Positions 17,427-26,034 of a stretch of DNA of 64,000 nt are shown piece by piece (within the stretch, counting starts at the first letter, position 1; the number at the start of each line of letters is the position of its first letter). This DNA comes from CAVZMI01 sp050011775 (GTDB lineage Bacteria > Bacteroidota > Ignavibacteria > UBA10030 > CAVZMI01). A program made the translations under genes and the position numbers. The notes under the pieces are model-generated. The model was not told the origin of the DNA and searched no databases. It was given only the letters and a program-made list of their open reading frames with translations. The stretch lies in assembly GCA_050011775.1 (NCBI GenBank), contig JBEKIL010000003.1:124001-188000 (forward strand), read 5' to 3'.

Positions 17427-18524
17427 TTAGTATGTTCGTCCTTTCCATTTGACATTGTGATGGAAAAAAACAGCAAACGGCAAGACGACGACATAAATTA
17501 TAAAATAAATTTCAAAGTGAATGATGTATCTAAACAGCGAGTCGACTTTGAACGTGTGAAGCGGGCGATACAGAACAATCATGTCGGCAAGTGTCTTAAC
17601 CAAAAAAGCTCCGAGTAAAATGTCCATCCGAGGACTCAGCAAAATTCCCAGCAGAAGAAGCGCATGCAGGATAAATCCGACGGCCATGACTGCGAGTCCG
17701 CGAAATTTCATTTCCAAACCGCCCACTCCCCATCGCACTCGCTGACGGTAGAGCTCGTTCGCCGTGGTACATGGCAGGCTTGTAATCAGGGATTGTTCCG
17801 AAGTTGAAAAATTAAAATCCCATCGGGTCTTGTCTTCGACAGCATGAACGAGTGCATAATCTTCTGTGACGCTGAACTTGATCGATCGGTATCCTCCGAC
17901 ATCGTCGTATGCTTTCCGGCGATAGGTCAGATGATTTCCGACGACTGTCAGCGGTTTTTTCCAGCCGATTCCTGCAGCGGCGAGAGTGAAAAGGTAGATC
18001 CAGTCGAGAGCCTGGATTGCGCCGAACCAGTTATCCGACCGAAGAAGGGTAAAACCTCCGACAATGCCGGTGGTCGGGCTATATCGGCTCACCGTTTCAC
18101 GCACCCACTCGGGCTTGACGGTGCAATCGGCATCGGTCTGTAGAATTATCTCGCCTGATGAGCGATCGATCGCCTGCGCCACTGCATTTGCTTTTCCTTT
18201 GAGATGACTCTGACTCTGTTCAGCGGTGAAAGTCTTTACAAAGGGACAGTGCTGGGAATAGGATGCGATAATCGAGGCCGTCGTATCGGTCGAGCGGTCG
18301 TCGACAATAATGATTTCGAGTTTGTCATGGGGATAGCTGATATTCAACAGAGAATCAAGGCATGAGCCGATATGCTCTTCTTCATTTCGTGCAGCGACGA
18401 TAACGGTCACTGTCGGCTCAGAACTATAGTGCTCGGAATGTCGTACACGCCGGACACCCAAGAGAATCAGCGTCGATTGGATGAGATAGAGAAGAAGAAA
18501 TATACTTAAAAGAGCCAGGAACAT
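17427..18524 (-). CDS. Membrane glycosyltransferase, family GT2
   Basis: About 365 residues from ATG 18524. The frame extends to an ATG at 18638, but that start would share bases with the udk start on the other strand and would cover both divergent promoters; the 18524 start begins directly with a membrane helix (MFLALLSIFLLLYLI). The GT-A domain follows, with VIVAARNEEEHI, DDRSTD (75-80), TDAD (the DAD metal-binding motif, 131-133), TED (220-222) and QRVRW (261-265), and then two or three C-terminal membrane helices. The D, DxD, ED and Q/RxxRW set marks processive-type GT2 enzymes of the inner membrane that build polysaccharides, hydroxylated lipids or glycolipids. The acceptor is unknown. 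It is a lone gene, transcribed away from udk. Confidence 0.8.
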   Translation of the reverse strand: MFLALLSIFLLLYLIQSTLILLGVRRVRHSEHYSSEPTVTVIVAARNEEEHIGSCLDSLLNISYPHDKLEIIIVDDRSTDTTASIIASYSQHCPFVKTFTAEQSQSHLKGKANAVAQAIDRSSGEIILQTDADCTVKPEWVRETVSRYSPTTGIVGGFTLLRSDNWFGAIQALDWIYLFTLAAAGIGWKKPLTVVGNHLTYRRKAYDDVGGYRSIKFSVTEDYALVHAVEDKTRWDFNFSTSEQSLITSLPCTTANELYRQRVRWGVGGLEMKFRGLAVMAVGFILHALLLLGILLSPRMDILLGAFLVKTLADMIVLYRPLHTFKVDSLFRYIIHFEIYFIIYVVVLPFAVFFHHNVKWKGRTY

Positions 18525-18552
18525 GAATGTCAGGGATGTGATAATGTCATTC

Positions 18553-18581
18553 CTTATATATAAAAAATACTGATTTATCAA
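18553..18581 (-). promoter_or_regulatory. Promoter of the GT2 gene
   Basis: On the minus strand: TTGATA (18581-18576), 17 nt, TATAAG (18558-18553). It points to transcription starting near 18546, which supports the 18524 start for the glycosyltransferase. Confidence 0.5.
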
Positions 18582-18602
18582 GCAGGAATCAAGAGAACTA
18601 CC

Positions 18603-18631
18603 TTGCAGTTCCCGAAATAGCAATGTATATT
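18603..18631 (+). promoter_or_regulatory. Promoter of udk, placed for a leaderless transcript
   Basis: TTGCAG (18603-18608), 17 nt, TATATT (18626-18631). The -10 ends only 5 nt before the udk ATG at 18637, so the first transcribed base would be at or next to the start codon. No Shine-Dalgarno is present. Confidence 0.6.
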
Positions 18632-18636
18632 CAAAC

Positions 18637-19278
18637 ATGAGCTCGTTGATAATCGGTATAGCGGGAGGAACCGGGTCGGGGAAGACAACAGTGACGGAGA
18701 AAGTCGTCGAGCGGCTCGATTCTTCAGATGTCGTTGTGATAGCGCACGATTCATATTATTATGATCTGTCGCATTATCCTGGAAAGAGTCCGGCAGAGAT
18801 CAACTATGATCATCCCGATGCACTCGAAACATCGTTATTAATCGGGCATTTGAAAAACCTGCGTGAAGGCTGTTCGATCAAACAGCCTCTTTACGATTTT
18901 TCAACACATCGGCGTCGATCGGAGACCCAAACAATAGATCCCAAACGGATCATCATTGTTGAGGGAATACTGATATTTATTGAACAGGAGCTTCGTGATT
19001 TGATGGATGTAAAAATTTTTGTCGATACGGATGCCGATGAGAGGTTGCTCCGCCGCATGAAAAGAGATCTAACAGAACGGGGGAGGTCGATCGATTCCAT
19101 TATTCAACAGTATGTGTCGACGGTCAAGCCCATGCATTGTGAGTTCGTAGAACCAAGCAAACGCTGGGCCGATATTATTGTCCCCCGGGGAGGTGAAAAC
19201 GAGGTGGCAATTGACATGATTATCACGAAAATCCGGTCTCTTCGGCATCGGCAACCGGTCGAAATACCAGGGCGGTAA
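18637..19278 (+). CDS. udk: Uridine/cytidine kinase
   Basis: A 213-residue P-loop kinase that phosphorylates uridine and cytidine in pyrimidine salvage. The Walker A is GGTGSGKTT (residues 10-18). HDSYYYDLSHYPG, followed by NYDHPDALET, is the uridine-binding signature, and QPLYDFSTHRR and the lid with RRMKRDLTERGRSID are typical of Udk. It ends soon after IIVPRGGENEVAIDMI, the normal length for the family. No ribosome-binding site precedes ATG 18637, and the promoter -10 lies just upstream, so translation from a leaderless mRNA is likely. Confidence 0.93.
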   Translation: MSSLIIGIAGGTGSGKTTVTEKVVERLDSSDVVVIAHDSYYYDLSHYPGKSPAEINYDHPDALETSLLIGHLKNLREGCSIKQPLYDFSTHRRRSETQTIDPKRIIIVEGILIFIEQELRDLMDVKIFVDTDADERLLRRMKRDLTERGRSIDSIIQQYVSTVKPMHCEFVEPSKRWADIIVPRGGENEVAIDMIITKIRSLRHRQPVEIPGR

Positions 19279-19354
19279 CATCTCGTTGCGGACAATAATT
19301 TTTTTTTGTATCTTATAATAGTATCATTTTTTAACTTCACGGAAACGATATCCA

Positions 19355-19765
19355 ATGTACAAAGTGTTATTAGCTGACGACGAGGAAGGCCAGAGAAAGG
19401 CGCTTGCATTTGCACTGGAGGAGACGGGGAAACAGATCGGCCAGCGTGTCCAGATTGTTGAGGCGGAAACCAGCGTCAAGACTCGAAATCTCATATCGAA
19501 TGAAAAATTCGATTTGATTATTCTGGATAATGAATTTAAGGATGAACATATCCCCGGCCATCTCCCCGGCATCGCACTACTCCAGCTTGCACGGAAAGAG
19601 GGAGTGAACATGAAGACGCCGATCTTTTTTTGCAGTGCTGATACGTATGACGGACTGAAAACAATGACAGATCGGTTTCTGGCAGTTCTACTTCCGAAGT
19701 CCCATTTCGATATTGATAACGTAGCAACCTTGATCGCGGCACAATTACGTAAAGGAAAATCCTAA
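19355..19765 (+). CDS. Stand-alone response-regulator receiver domain protein
   Basis: A 136-residue CheY-like protein with no output domain. The acidic pocket is LLADDEEG, the phospho-acceptor Asp is in LIILDNEF, the conserved Ser/Thr position is in FFCSADT, and the Lys is in LLPKS. An insertion with KDEHIPGHLPG follows the phospho-acceptor. It could relay a phosphate or act by protein contact; no histidine kinase is in the window. A TATAAT lies at 19314-19319, 36 nt before the ATG, but without a good -35. The next gene, a hypothetical protein, starts 66 nt downstream. Confidence 0.75.
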   Translation: MYKVLLADDEEGQRKALAFALEETGKQIGQRVQIVEAETSVKTRNLISNEKFDLIILDNEFKDEHIPGHLPGIALLQLARKEGVNMKTPIFFCSADTYDGLKTMTDRFLAVLLPKSHFDIDNVATLIAAQLRKGKS

Positions 19766-19831
19766 GTATTGTAAGCAAAGATTCCGCGACAGGTCTGTTC
19801 TTCTTCCGGTGGTTCCATCATCGAGATTACT

Positions 19832-20344
19832 ATGAATAATCCATTTCTCGACGCAGCGGAAAAATTACTGGCGAACGATCCCGATGTGATTGTTCCGATC
19901 AAAAAACTATGGAAGCTATCTCTCGATGCACTCGCCAACAGGGATCCACTCCCCTTTGATGAATTTTCCAAAGCAATCACCTGCGACGATCGCTTTGAAT
20001 TTGTCTTGGGCGAATGGCTCGATGCCGCTAGCGGGATCGACCCCTCAGAAAAATCTGTTGAAGATCAGGCACAGATGGAAGTGTTGGGGATCTATGGAGG
20101 AGAGCGCGTAAAATTAAAACGTATTCAAATTACCCCGGCCCTCCTTACCGGTATAATGAGTAAGAAAATCGATACGACAATTGATGCATTGATGCGTGCC
20201 TGGGAAATGCGGCCTGAGGGAGATAGTGAGACGGAGGATCAATTACTCCAGATTCTCGTCCAGGCGAAAAAACTCCAAAACGATCTTCATATGTTACTGG
20301 CTGAAGAGTCATCACCTGAAAAGGAAAAAAAGAACGACAAATGA
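19832..20344 (+). CDS. Hypothetical protein
   Basis: A 170-residue soluble, acidic, mainly helical protein that I do not recognise. It starts MNNPFLDAAEKLLANDPDVI, has no signal peptide or membrane segment, and ends in a charged tail (EESSPEKEKKNDK). The central part, with ITPALLTGIMSKKIDTTIDA, might be a small helical domain. Its stop codon overlaps the prmC start in ATGA (20341-20344), so the two are translationally coupled. The receiver-domain gene precedes it. The ORF is credible because of this coupling and normal codon use. Confidence 0.65.
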   Translation: MNNPFLDAAEKLLANDPDVIVPIKKLWKLSLDALANRDPLPFDEFSKAITCDDRFEFVLGEWLDAASGIDPSEKSVEDQAQMEVLGIYGGERVKLKRIQITPALLTGIMSKKIDTTIDALMRAWEMRPEGDSETEDQLLQILVQAKKLQNDLHMLLAEESSPEKEKKNDK

Positions 20345-21237
20345 CGACAACGACGACCAGTGCATGGACTCCACTGTCGATAATTTCCTGGGGAGTCGAT
20401 TATCTCAGAGGCAGAGAAATCGACAGCCCGCGTCTGACGGTCGAACTTCTCCTTTCCCATACGCTTCAGTGCCGGCGAATTGATCTCTATACGAATTTCG
20501 AAAAGCCGCTGACATCTCAGGAACTAGCCCGCTTCAAAGAATTACTCAAACGTCGGCTTGATCACGAACCTCTCCAATATATTCTGGGAAAGACCGAATT
20601 TATGGGATTGGAATTTCTGATTACTCCATCCGTCTTCATTCCACGTCCCGAGACGGAGAGGCTTGTCGAGGCTGTTCTTGAAGAATGTAAGCAGTGTGTC
20701 GATTGTGAATCGTCGCTGAACGTTCTTGATATCGGTACCGGGAGTGGGAACATCCCGATAAGTCTCGCACATTATGATTCGCGCATTAAATGTGTCGCCA
20801 GTGATATCAGCGGCGATGCTCTCGCTGTAGCACAGCAGAATGCGCTGAAGCATCAGGTAGCGGGAAAAATACTCTTTGTAAAGCAGGATATTCTGCAATT
20901 GTTCCCTGAAAAATACACTCCCTTCGATATCGTCGTCTCGAATCCGCCATATATAGCACTTGAAGAGTACAAGTATCTGCAGCCCGAGATTACCCGATAC
21001 GAACCTCGCCGTGCGGCAACGGATGAGAAAGACGGTCTCGTGTTTTTCAAGAGAATAACGTCGCTGATGCCGAAACTTCTGAAGGCTCAAGGAAAATGTT
21101 TTATCGAAATTGCATATAATCAAGGGGAAGAAGTTGCTTCCCTGTTCTCATCGATTTTTCAGGATGTATCAATAATAAAAGATTATTCCGGAAACGACAG
21201 GGTGGTCTGTGGACGGGGGGTTGGTCAAAACGGATGA
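20341..21237 (+). CDS. prmC: Peptide chain release factor N5-glutamine methyltransferase
   Basis: A 298-residue enzyme that methylates the Gln of the GGQ motif in RF1 and RF2, tuning termination. The N-terminal helical domain (about 1-90) includes LTVELLLSHTLQ and EPLQYILGKTEFMGL, a PrmC hallmark. FIPRPETERLVE is next. The Rossmann fold holds VLDIGTGSGNIPISLA for S-adenosylmethionine, and the catalytic SNPPYI has NPPY at about 201-204. It overlaps the preceding gene by ATGA and the following dtd by ATGAG, so the three form one tightly packed operon. Confidence 0.94.
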   Translation: MTTTTTSAWTPLSIISWGVDYLRGREIDSPRLTVELLLSHTLQCRRIDLYTNFEKPLTSQELARFKELLKRRLDHEPLQYILGKTEFMGLEFLITPSVFIPRPETERLVEAVLEECKQCVDCESSLNVLDIGTGSGNIPISLAHYDSRIKCVASDISGDALAVAQQNALKHQVAGKILFVKQDILQLFPEKYTPFDIVVSNPPYIALEEYKYLQPEITRYEPRRAATDEKDGLVFFKRITSLMPKLLKAQGKCFIEIAYNQGEEVASLFSSIFQDVSIIKDYSGNDRVVCGRGVGQNG

Positions 21238-21689
21238 GAGTTCTGATTCAACGCGTACAACGTTGCAGCGTCGCTGTCGAGGACTCTCTCACGGGCTCAA
21301 TAGGTAAAGGTGTTCTCGTGTTTCTCGGTGTACGGCAGGGGGATACGGCGGCAGACGCCGAGTACCTGGCATCGCGGACGGCTGCATTGCGTATTTTTGA
21401 AGACGAAAACGGGAAAATGAATCTCTCGGCCCTCGATACCCGGGGAAGTGCACTTGTGGTATCGCAGTTCACTCTGTATGCCGATACAAGAAAAGGAAAT
21501 CGTCCGAGTTATACTGACGCCGCCGAACCCGCGCTTGCAGAGGCATTGTACGAGCACTATGTACAATCTCTGAGAACGATTCTCGGAACAGACCGGGTCG
21601 CGACCGGCGTTTTCCGGGCGAAGATGAAAGTTGAACTTGTCAATGATGGTCCCGTAACGATTATGATTGAGAGTAAACCGCATCCATAA
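21234..21689 (+). CDS. dtd: D-aminoacyl-tRNA deacylase
   Basis: A 151-residue DTD that hydrolyses D-amino acids (and glycine mischarged on tRNA-Ala) from tRNAs, a proofreading step. Family signatures: MRVLIQRVQRCSVAV at the start, KMNLSALDTRGSALVVSQFT with the catalytic SQFT region, and GNRPSYTDAAEP, which stands for the usual GxRPSFxxAA(x)P. The C-terminus has the usual TGVFRAKMKVELVNDGPVT block that carries the cross-subunit GP motif. The start overlaps the prmC stop (21234-21237). Confidence 0.94.
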   Translation: MRVLIQRVQRCSVAVEDSLTGSIGKGVLVFLGVRQGDTAADAEYLASRTAALRIFEDENGKMNLSALDTRGSALVVSQFTLYADTRKGNRPSYTDAAEPALAEALYEHYVQSLRTILGTDRVATGVFRAKMKVELVNDGPVTIMIESKPHP

Positions 21690-21705
21690 TTGCGAAGGAG
21701 TCTTT

Positions 21706-22515
21706 ATGAAACGGAAGCACTTATTCAAGATTTTCTGTATTGTATTGGCGTTACCATTCTGTGCATGGGGGCAGGAGCTTTCACAGGTGGTTCCAGCCGA
21801 TACATTTTCTACTCCGCATTTCCGAATCATGTACGAACGGGGAATTTCGATCGAGAATATCCGCGCGGTTGCAGACGATATCGAGTTAGTTTTTGGAGAT
21901 TTTAATGCCAAAGTAATGCTCCGCCTTCCCAAAGAAATTCCAACGGTGCTGAGTGCTTCATTCGTCGGATTAATGCGAAGGATTTCCGGTAGGATCGAAT
22001 CCCCGGCATTCTATTCACACGATACACTCTATATAGTTTCCTGGAATGATGCCGGAATTGCCCGTGAACGAATGCTCCCAATTCTTCGCTTTGCTATTGC
22101 ATATTCAATTCTAGATCGTGGTTCAGTACACGGAACTCCACGGTGGCTGACGTATGGCTACGCGCTCCGGTATGCGAATATCGAGTTGCCCCTTACGCCG
22201 CCTCCGGTAGCCTATATGCGTTCATTTGATGATTTTACCGAAGAAGGGCAACAATCCAATAATCCCAAAGAGATAGGAGATTATAATTATCTTCTCTTGA
22301 AGACACTAGATTTTCTAATTAACCGCTATGGTGAGCAGAAATTCATATCTCTTTTTATGGCTATATCGAGCGACAAAACTTTGGAAGAGGGATTTGAAAA
22401 AACATTCGGAGAAAAATATAGGGATATAGAAAAGGCCTGGCGTGTGTATATCGATACTCAGGTCGGGAAATCAGTTCCGCGGAAAGGGGATGAACCGAAA
22501 CACCAGGAGAAGTGA
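21706..22515 (+). CDS. Exported peptidase-MA-like protein lacking the zinc motif
   Basis: About 269 residues from ATG 21706, chosen because GAAGGAG (21694-21700) precedes it by 5 nt and a signal peptide starts there (MKRKHLFKIFCIVLALPF); the in-frame ATG at 21667 lies inside dtd. After the signal, TPHFRIMYERG resembles the start of gluzincin 'peptidase MA' domains. Where that family has HExxH and then P-x-WL-x-EG-x-A, this protein has FAIAY (129-133) and TPRWLTYGYALRY (144-156), so both His and both Glu ligands are gone. It is probably a non-catalytic, periplasmic or surface derivative. It sits in the prmC-dtd-comEC gene string. Confidence 0.6.
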   Translation: MKRKHLFKIFCIVLALPFCAWGQELSQVVPADTFSTPHFRIMYERGISIENIRAVADDIELVFGDFNAKVMLRLPKEIPTVLSASFVGLMRRISGRIESPAFYSHDTLYIVSWNDAGIARERMLPILRFAIAYSILDRGSVHGTPRWLTYGYALRYANIELPLTPPPVAYMRSFDDFTEEGQQSNNPKEIGDYNYLLLKTLDFLINRYGEQKFISLFMAISSDKTLEEGFEKTFGEKYRDIEKAWRVYIDTQVGKSVPRKGDEPKHQEK

Positions 22516-22518
22516 TCA

Positions 22519-23436
22519 TTGTCCGTAACAATGCTTTTTCTTGACGGTGTGGGAATAGGGAAAAAGGATTCAGCCTCCAATCCATTCTTCTCGGCCAGAC
22601 TTCCCCATCTGCGATCGTTGTTCGGTGGCGGTATCCCGTATCGGCGTTCTGCGCGCCTTCAGGGTGATCATGCGTTAGTTATTCCGATCAATGCGACACT
22701 GGGAATTCCAGGACTTCCGCAAAGCGGCACAGGTCAGACAGCTCTCTTTTCAGGAGTCAATTCTCCAAAATTACTTGGCCGGCATTTCGGTCCGTACCCT
22801 CCATCATTACAGCGGGAGATTATTCGAGAAAAAAATATTTTTCGTCAGTTGAAAATCCGAGAAAAACGCGTGTGTTTTGCCAATGCATATCCCCAGCAAT
22901 TTTTTAAGTACATCGCATCCGGGAAAACGCGATTTACGGTAACGACGCTTGCATGCCAGATGGCAGGGGTACAGTTGCGGGGCGACGAAGAACTCCGGAG
23001 AAATGAAGGTGTGTCAGCCGATCTCACACGCGAGAGGTGGAGAGATCTGGGATACCCCGATATTCCGGCGATAACTCCCGCCGAAGCAGGGAATCATTTT
23101 TATCTACTCAGCCGGTCATACGATTTCACATTGTTTGAATATTTTCTTCCGGACCATGCGGGTCATCAGCAGAGCATGGAGCAATCGATTAATTTTCTGG
23201 AACTATTAGACGGTTTTCTCGGAGGAATTCTCGAGACATTTGATTATACATCGACAACGCTGTTGATCACAAGCGACCACGGGAATATTGAATCACTCGA
23301 TGTCCGCACGCATACGCGGAATCCGGTTCCGTTGATAGTGGTCGGTGCACACAGGAATTTCATTGCGCGGAATATCAAGAATATCGCGGACGTAACACCT
23401 ACAATCCTCCAATTATTCGACAAATATTCCGTCTGA
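22519..23436 (+). CDS. Alkaline-phosphatase-superfamily metalloenzyme (iPGM-like)
   Basis: About 305 residues starting at TTG 22519, 8 nt after AGGAGA; the next ATG at 22531 would be too far from it. The metal-binding motifs of the superfamily are seen: FLDGVGIG at the start, a nucleophile-region SGTGQTA, PDHAGHQQ, and TSDHGNIES, with HTRNPVPLIVVG near the end. The order matches cofactor-independent phosphoglycerate mutase and phosphopentomutase relatives, but the protein is much shorter than iPGM (~510). Substrate unknown: perhaps a phosphomutase or phosphodiesterase. No signal peptide is present. It is packed between the peptidase-MA-like gene and comEC. Confidence 0.7.
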   Translation: MSVTMLFLDGVGIGKKDSASNPFFSARLPHLRSLFGGGIPYRRSARLQGDHALVIPINATLGIPGLPQSGTGQTALFSGVNSPKLLGRHFGPYPPSLQREIIREKNIFRQLKIREKRVCFANAYPQQFFKYIASGKTRFTVTTLACQMAGVQLRGDEELRRNEGVSADLTRERWRDLGYPDIPAITPAEAGNHFYLLSRSYDFTLFEYFLPDHAGHQQSMEQSINFLELLDGFLGGILETFDYTSTTLLITSDHGNIESLDVRTHTRNPVPLIVVGAHRNFIARNIKNIADVTPTILQLFDKYSV

Positions 23437-23449
23437 AGAGGATTACACA

Positions 23450-25891
23450 TTGGATTGGAATCGTCAACCAGCAGTTCGTCTGGCATTTTGGATTACGGCG
23501 GGAATCATCGCCGGACGGTTTCTTATTATACCATTTTCTCTCCTTATTGCAATTGAGACCGTGATGATTCTCCTGGTGTATTTGGCCGTTGGAATCATCC
23601 GATATCGATATGGCAAAGATCTGCAGACGCTCCTTCTCATCTTGGTGCTGATATGTATCGGGGTGACGAAGTACAGTATTGACACTACTCTACTTCCCCG
23701 GGATCATATTTCATTTTTTCTCTCTCATCCGCGACAGGGAATCCTGGTAGGAACGATCGCGGAACAACCGGAAATTCGCAACGACCGACTCTCGTTTCTC
23801 CTGCATACCTCGGACATGTTCAATGATACAATTAGAACCGAGGTCAACGGTGATGTTATCGTAAGTCTCAGGTACAAACGGGATGATACTTTGAGAAATC
23901 ATGGACTGAGCTACGGTGATGTAGTTGCGATTCGGGGCATTATCGAAGTCCCGAGGCATGAAAGGAATCCGGGAGAATTCAATTATCGAAATTATCTCGA
24001 GTTGAATAATATCTATGCTGTTATGACAGTGTCCGAAATGGGGGATATTCAATGTCTTGAGAAAAAGGAAGGGAATCTCTTGAAATCCTGGATTATCCTA
24101 CCGATCCGGAACTATGTCAGGAGTGTCGTCGATACAACAATCGGTGGAGTTGAGGGAGCATTTCTTAAAGGACTTATAATCGGCGATAGGAGCGAGATTC
24201 CAAAAGAAGTACAGACCTCGTTCATCAATGCCGGTGTCGTTCATATTCTGGCAGTCTCCGGATTGAACGTTGCATTCGTTGCACTCATCGTTGTGGCGCT
24301 GAGTAGCTTTATCCCGGGGAGCAGGATTGTGAAAACGTGTGCGATCATTCTTACGCTTTTACTCTATATGGCCGTTGCCGGATCAACTCCATCGATTGTC
24401 CGTGCAACCTTGATGGTCGTTGTGGTACTTGTGGGAAATATAATCCAGCGTCGGGCCAATATAATGAATGCGCTTGCAGTCTCGGCACTGATCATCTATG
24501 TGTACGATGCCCGGCAATTCTTTGATATTGGATTCCAGCTTTCATATGGAGCCGTAATTTCGCTTGTCCTTTTCTATTCCCCGGTGGAATCGGCAATAAT
24601 TCCCATATTCGAGCGCTACCGTCCGACACGATGGCTTTCACCCATTGTCAAGTTGTTTGTCGTATCGCTTGTTGCCCAGATGGGGACGCTGCCATTAATT
24701 GTACAGTATTTTGGTCGTATTTCTCTTGTGTCGTTCTTTGCGAATGTTGTCGTCGTTCCGGCAGCAAATATTGCGCTTGCACTGGGTATTGTGGTTGTTG
24801 TCCTCAGTATTTTTTCTTCCTGGTGCGCTGTACTCGCCGGTGCGGCGACGCATATGCTCTTATATTTGACATTAAAAATTATTACAATAGCGGCCCACTT
24901 TCGCTGGTCCGTTCTTGAAGTCCGTATAACGACAGCCTTCCATACAATTGGATATTATATTCTCATTGCAATTGTGTTCTCATTGTGGAAGGGATCGTGG
25001 ATGCGCAAAGGGTTGATCCTTTCTCTTGCCGTTGCGAACATTTTCGTTTTTTATCCTGCTGCCGGATCAGCAGCATTCTCATTTCCACCGCGGATGACCG
25101 TGACATTTCTTGATGTCGGTCAGGGAGATGCCACGGTAATAGAATATCCGGATGGGAAGATTTTACTAATCGATTCGGGATCGCGGACGTCTAATTCCGA
25201 CGCGGGACAACGGGTAATTCTCCCGTTCTTGAAATGGAAAGGAATCACGCATGTCGACGCGTTTGTGCTCACTCATGGTCACAGCGATCATGTTGGCGGG
25301 GCACTGTCGGTAATCGAATCAATCCCGGTAAAGAAAGTCTATATACCCCGCACCGATGTGCCTTCATCTCTGCTGACTGATCTTCAGAAAATCATTCAGG
25401 AAAAGAATATCCCTATAGAGTCTCTCTCTGCAGGGATGCAGATAGATGCATTCGATAACACACGATTGTACGTTCTCCATCCGAATGGTATACTTTCTGA
25501 GTCGAGGAGCGAGTTAAATCGGCCGAATCTTAACAACACTTCGATTGTACTTCGATTGTGTTATGGTCGCTCGTCCATACTGCTGACGGGTGATGCTGAA
25601 GAGGCTGTCGAGCAAGAATTATGCGAGTATTACGGGGTTTTTCTTCATAGTTCGATACTTAAAGTAGCGCATCACGGAAGTATCAACGCAAGCTCGGATT
25701 CCTTCATATCTACCGTAAAACCCGCCCATGCAGTTGTTTCTGTGGGAAAAAATAATAAATTTAGACATCCGTCGGTCGATGTGATTTCACGTTATCAACA
25801 CAACTCAATACTCATTGAGAGAACCGATGAGCAGGGAGCTGTTGTTTTTCACATGACTGCTGATTCTGTCTCGAAAATCCAATGGCGCTGA
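23450..25891 (+). CDS. comEC: DNA uptake channel protein ComEC/Rec2
   Basis: An 813-residue inner-membrane protein, started at TTG 23450 (GAAGAGG about 8 nt upstream). Order: N-terminal helices and an OB-like DUF4131 region (RYKRDDTLRNHGLSYGDVV, then RHERNPGEFNYRNYL); the Competence membrane domain (HILAVSGLNVAFVALIV, then VAGSTPSIVRATLMV and the FFDIGFQLSYGAVISLVLF block); and a C-terminal metallo-beta-lactamase domain with FLDVGQGDATVIEY, THGHSDHVGG (about 607-616), LTGDAEEAVE and LKVAHHGSINASS. ComEC passes one DNA strand across the inner membrane during transformation; the beta-lactamase domain is thought to degrade the other strand. No other competence gene lies nearby. Confidence 0.93.
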   Translation: MDWNRQPAVRLAFWITAGIIAGRFLIIPFSLLIAIETVMILLVYLAVGIIRYRYGKDLQTLLLILVLICIGVTKYSIDTTLLPRDHISFFLSHPRQGILVGTIAEQPEIRNDRLSFLLHTSDMFNDTIRTEVNGDVIVSLRYKRDDTLRNHGLSYGDVVAIRGIIEVPRHERNPGEFNYRNYLELNNIYAVMTVSEMGDIQCLEKKEGNLLKSWIILPIRNYVRSVVDTTIGGVEGAFLKGLIIGDRSEIPKEVQTSFINAGVVHILAVSGLNVAFVALIVVALSSFIPGSRIVKTCAIILTLLLYMAVAGSTPSIVRATLMVVVVLVGNIIQRRANIMNALAVSALIIYVYDARQFFDIGFQLSYGAVISLVLFYSPVESAIIPIFERYRPTRWLSPIVKLFVVSLVAQMGTLPLIVQYFGRISLVSFFANVVVVPAANIALALGIVVVVLSIFSSWCAVLAGAATHMLLYLTLKIITIAAHFRWSVLEVRITTAFHTIGYYILIAIVFSLWKGSWMRKGLILSLAVANIFVFYPAAGSAAFSFPPRMTVTFLDVGQGDATVIEYPDGKILLIDSGSRTSNSDAGQRVILPFLKWKGITHVDAFVLTHGHSDHVGGALSVIESIPVKKVYIPRTDVPSSLLTDLQKIIQEKNIPIESLSAGMQIDAFDNTRLYVLHPNGILSESRSELNRPNLNNTSIVLRLCYGRSSILLTGDAEEAVEQELCEYYGVFLHSSILKVAHHGSINASSDSFISTVKPAHAVVSVGKNNKFRHPSVDVISRYQHNSILIERTDEQGAVVFHMTADSVSKIQWR

Positions 25892-26034
25892 TCGGGTGAT
25901 ACTAAACACAATTCTTTAGCCGTCGATCAATATTATTATACGAATGTCACACGAGTTCTTTTCTAAGAAATAAAGGAAACACCTCTATCCGATTCCGGAG
26001 AGAGCGTGAATTATCCATTACGATTGGAGTTCCT

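Noticed and set aside
18525..18638. Upstream extension of the GT2 frame to ATG 18638
   Set aside because: It would overlap the udk start codon and cover promoters in both directions; the shorter start begins at a membrane helix.
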